NCBI RefSeq assembly: GCF_030813055.1
Contig: NZ_JAUSTW010000001.1
Coordinates: 620,001 to 684,000, forward strand
Length of the DNA stretch: 64,000 nt
From: Neobacillus ginsengisoli
GTDB taxonomy: Bacteria; Bacillota; Bacilli; Bacillales_B; DSM-18226
Direction: 5' to 3'
The notes below the pieces were generated by a model that was not told where the DNA came from, did not search any database, and saw nothing but the letters and a program-made list of their open reading frames with translations. Made by a program: the position numbers and the translations under genes. Positions 34,364-41,428 of this stretch are shown here, piece by piece (within the stretch, counting starts at the first letter, position 1; every line of letters starts with the position of its first letter).

Positions 34364-35875
34364 ATGAACTCTAGAGTGGAACAACTTGAAAAGGAATTTT
34401 TAGATTATGTAAAAAAAATGTCCGCTTATCATGAGGCGTTAGCCTTAATTTATTGGGACCTACGAACGGGTGCTCCTAAGCTAGGAGTTGACCAAAGGGC
34501 AGAAGTAATCGGCATGTTATCATCAGAAGTATTTAAGATGTCTACATCTGAAGAAATGGCAGCGTACATAGCATATTTATCAAAAGCAGAACTCTGTGAA
34601 AAAACAAGGAAAGTCCTTGAAGATTGCAAAAAAAATTATGAGAAGAATAAAAAAATTCCTGCTGAGGAATTCAAAGAATTTGTCATCCTCCAGTCAAAGG
34701 CGGAAAGTGTATGGGAAGAAGCGAGAGAAAAATCAGACTTTGAAATGTTTAGACCGTACTTAGAAAAATTAGTTAAAATTACGAAACGGTTCATTAATTT
34801 CTGGGGATTCGAAGGAAATAGGTATAATGCACTATTAAATTTGTATGAACCCGGGATCACTGTAGATCTATTGGATCGCGTATTTGGTGAGCTTAGGGAA
34901 AAAATCGTGCCTTTGGTGAAACGAATTACCGATTCAACCAAAAAGCCATGTACTGATTTTTTGTTTGAAACATTTAAAAAGGAGAGCCAGCGCCAATTTA
35001 GTTTAGATGTGCTTGCTCAAATTGGATACAATTTCGACGCCGGAAGACTTGACGAAACCGTCCATCCATTTGCAACAGGTTTAAATCCCGGTGATGTCAG
35101 GGTCACAACCCGTTATGATGAACATGATTTCCGGACGGCTGTTTTTGGAACAATCCATGAAGGCGGTCACGCCCTATATGAACAAAATATTTCAAAAGAT
35201 TTGATTGGTACTCCATTATGTTCCGGTACTTCTATGGGAATTCACGAATCGCAATCACTTTTCTACGAAAATTTTGTCGGTCGTAGCTTGCCCTTTTGGA
35301 AATACAATTATGACCTTTTAAACAAATATGCAAATGGTCAGTTTGATCAAATTGCTATTGAGGACTTTTATCGTGCAATAAACGAATCGAAGCCTTCATT
35401 CATTCGCATTGAAGCCGACGAATTAACCTATCCGCTCCACATCATTATCAGGTACGAGATTGAAAAAGGGTTATTTAATGATGAAATGGAAGTGGAGAAC
35501 CTGCCGGAAATATGGAATCGTATGTATGAAAAATATTTAGGTATCCGGCCGGGATCTGATGCGGAGGGAGTTCTCCAGGACGTTCACTGGTCCGGGGGGA
35601 GCTTTGGCTATTTCCCTTCCTATGCACTAGGTTTTTTATATGCAGCACAGTTTAAGAACAAAATGCTCGAGGAGCTTCCGAACTTTGATGAATTGTTGGA
35701 GGAAGGAAACTTCCTTCCGATTAAACAATGGTTAACAAGAAATATCCATCAGTATGGAAAACTAAAAAAGCCACTTGAAATAATGACCTCGATAACAGGG
35801 GAAGGGCTAAACTCAAAATATTTAGTAGATTATCTTTATAAAAAGTATGGAGAAGTGTATCAATTAAATGAGTAG
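34364..35875 (+). CDS. ypwA: M32 family metallocarboxypeptidase YpwA
   Basis: 503-residue zinc carboxypeptidase of the Thermus Taq family, cytoplasmic. The zinc motif HEGGH is at residues 265-269 (GTIHEGGHALYEQ). Nearby family signatures are GTSMGIHESQSLFYEN, IRIEADELTYPLHI and GSFGYFPSYALG. The ATG after AGGGGGTAGA is preferred to a frame starting 13 codons earlier. It is collinear with B. subtilis ypvA-ypwA, although the NO block intervenes here. Confidence 0.94.
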   Translation: MNSRVEQLEKEFLDYVKKMSAYHEALALIYWDLRTGAPKLGVDQRAEVIGMLSSEVFKMSTSEEMAAYIAYLSKAELCEKTRKVLEDCKKNYEKNKKIPAEEFKEFVILQSKAESVWEEAREKSDFEMFRPYLEKLVKITKRFINFWGFEGNRYNALLNLYEPGITVDLLDRVFGELREKIVPLVKRITDSTKKPCTDFLFETFKKESQRQFSLDVLAQIGYNFDAGRLDETVHPFATGLNPGDVRVTTRYDEHDFRTAVFGTIHEGGHALYEQNISKDLIGTPLCSGTSMGIHESQSLFYENFVGRSLPFWKYNYDLLNKYANGQFDQIAIEDFYRAINESKPSFIRIEADELTYPLHIIIRYEIEKGLFNDEMEVENLPEIWNRMYEKYLGIRPGSDAEGVLQDVHWSGGSFGYFPSYALGFLYAAQFKNKMLEELPNFDELLEEGNFLPIKQWLTRNIHQYGKLKKPLEIMTSITGEGLNSKYLVDYLYKKYGEVYQLNE

Positions 35876-35886
35876 CACAGATGAAA

Positions 35887-35925
35887 ATAAAAGAGGCTGA
35901 TTTTATGTGAATCAGCCTCTTACTA
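35887..35925. terminator. Bidirectional terminator between ypwA and the oxidase operon
   Basis: AAGAGGCTGATT/AATCAGCCTCTT stem with a 7-nt loop. Confidence 0.88.
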
Positions 35926-35938
35926 TACTGTTTTGTTT

Positions 35939-37594
35939 CTACCAAGTTTTATACCCTTTGACACCCGGCGGTGCATTTTGAATGATATCAATAAACGGTA
36001 TCGTATAAGCGAAAAGGATAAGAACAGCGGTAATACCAAGCCATAATTTCCAGTTTTCGAATACCATTGGCGCTTTTTCTTCAGCATTTTCTGCTTCACC
36101 GACAGGGAATTCTTCTTCCCCTTTAGGAGCAAAGAAAGCAAGATTTACAAAAATAATAATAACTAGGATAATACCGATGAAAAGGATTGAACCACCAACT
36201 GCTTGGGCAATTTGATAGGGAATCCATTCAGCTGCTTGCTTTGCTCCACCGTAAGTAGAGAAAGCGGAACGTCTTGGGGCACCCAGAAGTCCTTCAGCAT
36301 GCATCGCTCCTGACATGAAAACCATTCCAATAAACCAAACCCATGCTTGGATAATTCCTAATTTATTCATTGCCTTTGTTAATTTACGTCCTGTTAAATG
36401 GGGAATGAGCCAATAGGAAATTCCAAAGAACGTTAACACAACGGATGTTGCTGCAGTTAAGTGAAAGTGTCCTGTTACCCAAATGGTATTATGAACAACC
36501 TCATCCATTTGGTTTGAAGCATTTACAATCCCGCCCGCACCGGCAGGGATAAAAGATGCCATTCCGATAAATGGTACTGTAAAGCGGGCATCGTTCCACG
36601 GAAGGACTTTGAACCAGCCGAATAATCCTGTAGCACCTTTTGCACGGCCGTTCCGCTCAAATGTTGCAAATAATGAAAATGCAGTCATTAAGGATGGAAT
36701 TACAACCATGAAGGTTAAGACAACCTGAATGAATTTCCAAGCCGGATCAATTCCCGGTTCCGTTAATTGATGGTGAAAACCGACAGGAATCGAGAAAAGC
36801 AGGAACAATAAAAATGATAAACGAGCTAAAGGATCTGAGAAAATTTTGCCGCCAATAACTTTTGGAATGACTGCATACCAGCACATATAGGCTGGAAGTA
36901 ACCAGAAATACACAAGCGGGTGACCAAAATACCAGAATAAGGTACGGCTGACTAAAACATCAACGGTAGGAACGATACCAAGCGACCAAGGAAGCAGCTG
37001 GAAGAGAACAGTTGCTGCAACTCCCAGTGTTGCTACAATCCACATTACCGTATTAATGACAGCCATAAAGCTTAACAGCGGACTTAGCATTCCCGGGTTA
37101 TTCTTCCGCCATTTTGCATAAGTCATAATTTGGGCAGCTCCATCAATCCAGCTTCCAACAACAACAAAGGTTAATCCCAGGTAAAAAATCCAATGCGCTT
37201 GTAATGGTGCATAGAATGTATATAGGACGGATGCCTTATTAAGCAATACCATTGTTGCCGCCATTGCAGTTCCTAAGAGCATTACCCAAAACCCAATCCA
37301 GCCCGTCCGGCGAGCGGCTGGGGAATGAGGACCGGCTGTCCTGCTTACTGCTGCGTACTGAAATCCCATAATAAAGAAAGTGGTTAAAACAAGACCCATC
37401 ATAACACCGTGAACCGTTAAAATTTCGTAGTAACCAATCCCAAGCGGGAGTTCAAATTTTCCCGATCTAACTAGGGTTTGTAATAAACCCATAAGTCCCC
37501 CTAAAGCAAGTGCAGTAAAAGCCACATAAAAATGGGCCATTGAAAGCTTTGCATCCCGTGGATCAACTTTTATTTTTGCAGTAGAGCTAACCAT
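35939..37594 (-). CDS. cbaA: ba3-type cytochrome c oxidase subunit I
   Basis: 551-residue heme-copper oxidase catalytic subunit of the B (ba3) class, with 13 or so membrane helices. The heme ligand is in TVHGVMMGLVL. The CuB/active-site segments are YFGHPLVYFWLLPAYMCWY, GFHHQLTEPG and TVWVTGHFHLT-type VTGHFHLTAA. The K-channel features of family A (H-P-E-V-Y) are replaced by HPLVY, as in B-type oxidases. Such oxidases have high oxygen affinity. The start overlaps the subunit II stop (TAATG). The operon is set between ypwA and bpsA. Confidence 0.95.
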   Translation of the reverse strand: MVSSTAKIKVDPRDAKLSMAHFYVAFTALALGGLMGLLQTLVRSGKFELPLGIGYYEILTVHGVMMGLVLTTFFIMGFQYAAVSRTAGPHSPAARRTGWIGFWVMLLGTAMAATMVLLNKASVLYTFYAPLQAHWIFYLGLTFVVVGSWIDGAAQIMTYAKWRKNNPGMLSPLLSFMAVINTVMWIVATLGVAATVLFQLLPWSLGIVPTVDVLVSRTLFWYFGHPLVYFWLLPAYMCWYAVIPKVIGGKIFSDPLARLSFLLFLLFSIPVGFHHQLTEPGIDPAWKFIQVVLTFMVVIPSLMTAFSLFATFERNGRAKGATGLFGWFKVLPWNDARFTVPFIGMASFIPAGAGGIVNASNQMDEVVHNTIWVTGHFHLTAATSVVLTFFGISYWLIPHLTGRKLTKAMNKLGIIQAWVWFIGMVFMSGAMHAEGLLGAPRRSAFSTYGGAKQAAEWIPYQIAQAVGGSILFIGIILVIIIFVNLAFFAPKGEEEFPVGEAENAEEKAPMVFENWKLWLGITAVLILFAYTIPFIDIIQNAPPGVKGYKTW

Positions 37595-38070
37595 TATTTT
37601 ACCACCTCAATCTTCGCACTCATTAAATGGTGACCTGCCCCGCAGTATTCATTACAAACAACTAAGTATTCTCCAGCTTTGTCAAATGTAGTTGTATATT
37701 CGCTGACATAGCCTGGTTCCAGCATCATATTAATATTGGTTCCTGCGACTTCGAAGCCGTGAACAACGTCCTTTGTTGTTGCAATAACTCTAACCTTTGC
37801 ACCAAGAGGTACTTTAACTTGAGCAGGATTATACGAGAAGGTTTGAGCGACAAATACTAATTCATAGTCCCAGTCTTTTCCTTCAACCTTGTGAAGTCCC
37901 GGTGAATTAAATGGCTTTGTTTGATCAACCTTGGTCGGATTTATAGTTGTTAAACAGCTTGCCGGTTTATTTCCTAGATAGAATGCGCTTACACCGATTG
38001 TTGATAAGAAAAACACCAGTGCCCCTACTCCAAATATAAGCCATATTTTTTCGTATTTATGCATATGCAT
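37594..38070 (-). CDS. cbaB: ba3-type cytochrome c oxidase subunit II (CuA)
   Basis: 158 residues: one N-terminal helix (about 8-30) and a cupredoxin domain exposed outside. The binuclear CuA ligands are H in DVVHGFEV and C, E, C, H, M in VVCNEYCGAGHHLM. Having a single transmembrane helix and no heme c domain is typical of ba3-type subunit II. It is translationally coupled to subunit I and lies 22 nt after the small subunit gene. The first ATG follows GAGGGGG. Confidence 0.95.
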   Translation of the reverse strand: MHMHKYEKIWLIFGVGALVFFLSTIGVSAFYLGNKPASCLTTINPTKVDQTKPFNSPGLHKVEGKDWDYELVFVAQTFSYNPAQVKVPLGAKVRVIATTKDVVHGFEVAGTNINMMLEPGYVSEYTTTFDKAGEYLVVCNEYCGAGHHLMSAKIEVVK

Positions 38071-38092
38071 AATTTTTCCCCCTCTCTATCTT

Positions 38093-38242
38093 TTAAAATC
38101 GTTTTAGGTATAAGAAGTAGACACTTGCCCAGGTAACAACGATAAAAATCCCCAAAAAGAAAACGGATGCCAGTGTCCCCTTAAGAGAAGAACTGTCTTC
38201 TACTTCTGTTTTTTGTTTTGTTTTCAGTTCAGCTTTTGCCAT
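38093..38242 (-). CDS. Cytochrome c oxidase small subunit IIa
   Basis: 49 residues starting MAKAELKTKQKTEVEDSSSL with one membrane helix at about 22-45 (LASVFFLGIFIVVTWASVYF). Single-helix subunit IIa proteins accompany ba3 oxidases and pack against subunits I and II, supplying the second helix that subunit II lacks. AGGGGG precedes the ATG. It is the first gene of the three-gene operon. Confidence 0.85.
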   Translation of the reverse strand: MAKAELKTKQKTEVEDSSSLKGTLASVFFLGIFIVVTWASVYFLYLKRF

Positions 38243-38367
38243 CCCCCTGCACTCCCTTCTGATAATTAAAAAAAATAAATAAGTTCTCTTTCATAATACA
38301 AAACAATCGTGAAAGGAAAATACGAAATTCTAAAGTTCACAAATTGTTCATTCCTTAGTTAATTACC

Positions 38368-38410
38368 ATGGTAATGATAAAAACCTGATGTAACAGTGAT
38401 TTATGTCACA
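38368..38410 (-). promoter_or_regulatory. Oxidase operon promoter with class II Crp/Fnr-type operator
   Basis: On the minus strand TGTGACATAAATCACT (38410-38395) matches the operator arms at 9 of 10. A TACCAT -10 box follows at 38373-38368, so the site is centred at -41.5 from the predicted start at 38361. A second palindrome, ATGTGAATTCGCACAT, lies upstream at 38437-38452 but has different arm spacing. The 350-bp gap to the next gene holds only these elements. Confidence 0.75.
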
Positions 38411-38592
38411 AAATGCGTGTTGGTAATGTGGCGGAAATGTGAATTCGCACATGTGAACTGTGATAAAAGTAGTTGAATGGGATAGGGAGGTCAGAGAAAA
38501 TTTTAGTTTTTTGTATTTGTCACAATAAGGAATTTAATAAATAAAATGAAACTATATACCCTACTTAGCTTTGGATGAGGGAGTGTATCTTT

Positions 38593-38718
38593 TTGGAAAA
38601 ATACTATTGTGAACAGTGCCGTCTTCTTTACAACAAAGAAGAATATTGCAAAATCTGCGGACTGCCGGCAAATAAAAAAATTAAAATAGAGGTACAAAAG
38701 CAAACAGAAAAACAATAA
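38593..38718 (+). CDS. 41-residue double-CxxC zinc-ribbon protein
   Basis: Starts at TTG, reading MEKYYCEQCRLLYNKEEYC, with CEQC (6-9) and CKIC (19-22), a compact zinc knuckle, then a basic tail. GGGAGTG lies 8 nt before the start and a good terminator follows directly. I do not recognise the family. The short spacing between cysteine pairs resembles zinc-ribbon domains of membrane or RNA-binding proteins. Confidence 0.65.
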   Translation: MEKYYCEQCRLLYNKEEYCKICGLPANKKIKIEVQKQTEKQ

Positions 38719-38727
38719 GCCCTTTAA

Positions 38728-38756
38728 GCACCAATTTTGGTGCTTTTCATTTTTTT
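38728..38756 (+). terminator. Terminator after the 41-residue zinc-ribbon gene
   Basis: AAGCACCA/TGGTGCTT stem followed by a T-rich run. Confidence 0.85.
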
Positions 38757-38811
38757 AAGAGAAAATAAAATGGTAAAATAATGATGATAAGGGAGAAACC
38801 AGGTACTGAAG

Positions 38812-38907
38812 ATGTTTTTACTCACATTACCATTAGATGGGAAAAGAGCTATTGTTACAGGAGCAGGAAACAAGTTGCGTTACTGGAAATCATTATGTAA
38901 TGAATAG
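38812..38907 (+). pseudogene. Possible remnant of a nucleotide-binding (Rossmann) protein N terminus
   Basis: A 31-codon frame contains LPLDGKRAIVTGAGNKL, resembling the first strand and glycine-rich loop of a dehydrogenase (SDR or siroheme synthase type). It then turns into unrelated residues and stops. No ribosome site or downstream continuation is seen. It could be chance. Confidence 0.3.
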
Positions 38908-38956
38908 AATTAAAAACCGCGATATAATTTAGGTGCACAACAACAACCTTCAAAAC

Positions 38957-38992
38957 GTTTGCTTCCCTGTGGTGGGGAAGCATTTTTTTTGC
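38957..38992 (+). terminator. Orphan terminator downstream of the gene remnant
   Basis: TGCTTCCC/GGGGAAGCA stem with eight Ts and no intact gene before it. This fits decay of the gene it once served. Confidence 0.75.
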
Positions 38993-39096
38993 AGTGTGAT
39001 TTACCATTTGATTTTTAATTGAAAACACGTTAAAAATTGCAAAAAGTCTTTTTTAAAAATGGCTGTGTTAAAGGCGAATGTTGATTTTTTACAACT

Positions 39097-39229
39097 GTTG
39101 ATTGGAGCGGAGGGCGCTCGACTCCTGCGGGATAGAGAGGTCACGGGAGACCCCGCAGGCGTATTAAAGCGCCGAGGAGGCTCTCGGACCTTTACCCTCG
39201 GAAAGCGAGCGCCAGGAGCGGAAATCAAC
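39097..39229. repeat. Interspersed Bacillus-type repeat with terminal inverted repeats
   Basis: GC-rich 133-bp element. Its ends are GTTGATT/AATCAAC, inner arms are GGCGCTCG/CGAGCGCC and CCTGCGGG/CCCGCAGG, and GGAGCGGA occurs near both ends. Elements of this composition are scattered in many Bacillaceae genomes and look like non-autonomous, MITE-like elements. The two overlapping short frames in it are not genes. Confidence 0.75.
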
Positions 39230-39249
39230 AACCAAGTTTCACAGTGCCT

Positions 39250-39297
39250 AAAAAATAAAAAAACACACGAAAATTTCATGAGTGAAATGTCGTGTGC
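39250..39297 (-). terminator. Terminator of the Fur-controlled short transcript
   Basis: On the minus strand CACACGACATTTCA/TGAAATTTTCGTGTG forms a 14-bp stem with one mismatch, followed by TTTTTTTATTTTTT. It ends the transcript that starts near 39506. Confidence 0.85.
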
Positions 39298-39374
39298 TCC
39301 TTATTGATTTTCTATTGTTTATGCCTCTGAAGTAAACTTTTAGGTTTTCTCACTGGTTTTGCAATTAAATTATA

Positions 39375-39455
39375 TTAATGTGATACATTTCTTAAGACGT
39401 GCTTCATGACAAATGCATAAATAATCACTGTTCCGCCTACAAAAGCAAAAGTCAT
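39375..39455 (-). CDS. 26-residue hydrophobic peptide under Fur-type control
   Basis: Begins MTFAFVGGTVIIYAFVMKHV and ends LRNVSH: one hydrophobic stretch (2-17) and a basic, histidine-containing tail. GGAAGGTG lies 6 nt before the ATG. The transcript has a promoter overlapped by a Fur-like box and its own terminator, so the gene is probably expressed on iron limitation. I do not recognise it. The RNA could also act as an sRNA like FsrA. Confidence 0.55.
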   Translation of the reverse strand: MTFAFVGGTVIIYAFVMKHVLRNVSH

Positions 39456-39486
39456 TCGTAACACCTTCCTTATCCAGACTCATTGA

Positions 39487-39541
39487 TGAGAATGATTTTC
39501 ATCGTTGATTAAAGTCTAACATAGGTGATAATCATTTTCAA
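39487..39541 (-). promoter_or_regulatory. Promoter with two Fur-like boxes
   Basis: On the minus strand TTGAAA (39541-39536), a 17-bp spacer and TAGACT (39518-39513) give a start near 39506. TGATAATCATTTTCA (39526-39540) matches the 7-1-7 Fur consensus TGATAAT-N-ATTATCA at 13 of 14 arm positions and overlaps the -35. TGAGAATGATTTTCA (39487-39501) matches at 12 of 14 and lies just downstream of the start. Confidence 0.7.
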
Positions 39542-39564
39542 CATAGCAATGGTATCTGTCACAT

Positions 39565-40134
39565 TTATTTAACAATCTTGGGAAGAAATCGATTGCAACT
39601 TTTAAATGTTCCATCATATTCTGTCAAATTTTTTAGTGCTGCTTCTTCTGCAGGTACTCGAATAGACATGATGATGAGATTAAGGATCGTAAAAACAGCT
39701 GCTGTAATAAAGGCTCCGAAAAGCAGTGGCACAACAATTAACTCAATAGAGACGATAAAATAGTTCGGGTGCTTAATATAACGGTATGGACCTTTCCTAA
39801 TGACGTTTGCAAAAGGCAAAACAATAATTTTTGTATTCCAATATTTCCCCAAAGAAAAAATGACCCAAAATCTAATTATTTGTGCCATAAAAAAAATGAG
39901 TAATAAAAAAGGCCAATAGGAGGACAGTTCTCTGTTAAATAGTAATTTTTCCATACATAGAGAAATAAGAAAAAACATATGCATCCACACCAAGTAGTGA
40001 TAGTGCTCCCGGCCAAATTCAATTGCCCCTTGATCCTTCATCCATTTTTCGTTGCGCTTTGCAATTAATAACTCAACAATTCGTTGAGTAAGGATAAAAT
40101 TAAAAAAGGTAATAAATGGAATAATATCTGCCAT
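39565..40134 (-). CDS. bpsB: BpsB, isoprenylcysteine-methyltransferase-type O-methyltransferase
   Basis: 189-residue membrane protein (YpbQ) with about five helices and the ICMT-family C-terminal signature RKGPYRYIKHPNYF plus a late EEAALKN segment that binds SAM. In B. subtilis BpsB methylates alkylpyrones made by BpsA. It directly follows bpsA (stop and start adjacent at 40134/40135), so they form an operon. Confidence 0.9.
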   Translation of the reverse strand: MADIIPFITFFNFILTQRIVELLIAKRNEKWMKDQGAIEFGREHYHYLVWMHMFFLISLCMEKLLFNRELSSYWPFLLLIFFMAQIIRFWVIFSLGKYWNTKIIVLPFANVIRKGPYRYIKHPNYFIVSIELIVVPLLFGAFITAAVFTILNLIIMSIRVPAEEAALKNLTEYDGTFKSCNRFLPKIVK

Positions 40135-41223
40135 TTAAACCCACCTCATTAATAGTAATTCTGAGCTGAATCCCGGTCCTAATGCCGTACCAAGTCCGTA
40201 TCTGCCTTTTTCTATATCTAACTCCATGAATTCTTTCAGCACATACAAAATGGTTGCCGAAGACATATTCCCAAATTGCTTTAAAATTTTTAAAGAGAGT
40301 TCTGTCATCGAAGGTGGTATTCCTAACGATTTAACATAAGCATCTAAAACCTTTTTCCCTCCTGGATGGGCAATAAAATGTTCAATTTGCTTAAGTTCCA
40401 TATGATGTTCAGCTAAGAATTCGCAAACGTTTGGCTTTAACCACTCCTCAATAATATGGGGAATATCACGGGAAAATATCACAAACAATCCCGCATTTTT
40501 TATATCCCACCCCATAACATCAAGGGAATCAGGCATCAGAGTAGATTGTGTTGCCACGATAGACGGCGATGTATTCTGTTTTCGAAATTCTGCAATATTA
40601 ACTGCATCTCCGCAAACCAATGCACAGGCAATTCCATCGGAAAATAAAGAAGTGCCGATTAGATTACTTTTTGAAAGATCATTTCTTTGAAATGTTAAGC
40701 TGCAAAGTTCAATCGATAATACAAGAACTTTAGCTTTAGGAAACGCAAGACAATATTCAAATGCTCTCGATAATCCGGCAGCCCCCCCGGCACATCCCAG
40801 CCCCCAAATCGGTGTCCGTTTTGTATGTGTTTTAAATGGCAGGTGATTCATAATTCTAGCCTCAATACTTGGGGTTGCAATTCCGGTCGTCGAGATATAA
40901 AAAATCGCATCAATTTCCTCAACAGGGATGTTCTTTTTTAAGAAGCTGTTACTGCTTAAACACTCCTGAATTGCTACCCTTCCAAATGCTACAGCAGCCT
41001 CTATATATGCATTATTCTTTTCTTCAAATGTGCTCTCCTTTTTAAACCAATCAATATTTTTTACAAAATGTCTTTTTTCGACTTGTCCATTTTGAAAGGC
41101 TTTTAAGAGCCTTTCGATATCCTTAAACGATTCAGAAAACAGTTCTCTTGCAAAATCTGACGCTTGCTCTTGTTTAATTTCAAACGGTGGAATTACTTCT
41201 GCAACTGAAATAACCGTAGGCAT
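40135..41223 (-). CDS. bpsA: Type III polyketide synthase BpsA (chalcone synthase-like)
   Basis: 362 residues of the thiolase-fold type III PKS, which extends acyl-CoA with malonyl-CoA to give alkylpyrones. The catalytic Cys144 is in IWGLGCAGG, the His is in FIAHPGGKKVL and the Asn is in FGNMSSATILYVL. The C terminus is the usual GLGTALGPGFSSELLLM. The start codon follows AGGAGAA. It pairs with bpsB as in B. subtilis (bcsA-ypbQ). Confidence 0.95.
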   Translation of the reverse strand: MPTVISVAEVIPPFEIKQEQASDFARELFSESFKDIERLLKAFQNGQVEKRHFVKNIDWFKKESTFEEKNNAYIEAAVAFGRVAIQECLSSNSFLKKNIPVEEIDAIFYISTTGIATPSIEARIMNHLPFKTHTKRTPIWGLGCAGGAAGLSRAFEYCLAFPKAKVLVLSIELCSLTFQRNDLSKSNLIGTSLFSDGIACALVCGDAVNIAEFRKQNTSPSIVATQSTLMPDSLDVMGWDIKNAGLFVIFSRDIPHIIEEWLKPNVCEFLAEHHMELKQIEHFIAHPGGKKVLDAYVKSLGIPPSMTELSLKILKQFGNMSSATILYVLKEFMELDIEKGRYGLGTALGPGFSSELLLMRWV

Positions 41224-41428
41224 TTTGTATTCTCCTTAATGTGTGTAAGGGTATTTTTTCCAGTTGCTTTAAAATTATGCGAAGGTTGCACCTTTATAAG
41301 TGAACCCGTAAAAAAAAAGTTGCTGGCTTTTTTATTTAAATAACAGCAAAATAGGAATCAAGATAGGAAAAGTTTGAATAATCGTTTAAAATAAAACTAT
41401 TATTATTATTTTAAGGGGAAATAGATTA

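Noticed and set aside
38437..38452. Second full Crp/Fnr operator before the oxidase operon
   Set aside because: The TGTG/CACA arms are too close for the N6 spacing, so it is noted only as a half-site palindrome.
39001..39307. Overlapping 92- and 82-residue frames on both strands
   Set aside because: Both are produced by the GC-rich repeat at 39097-39229.
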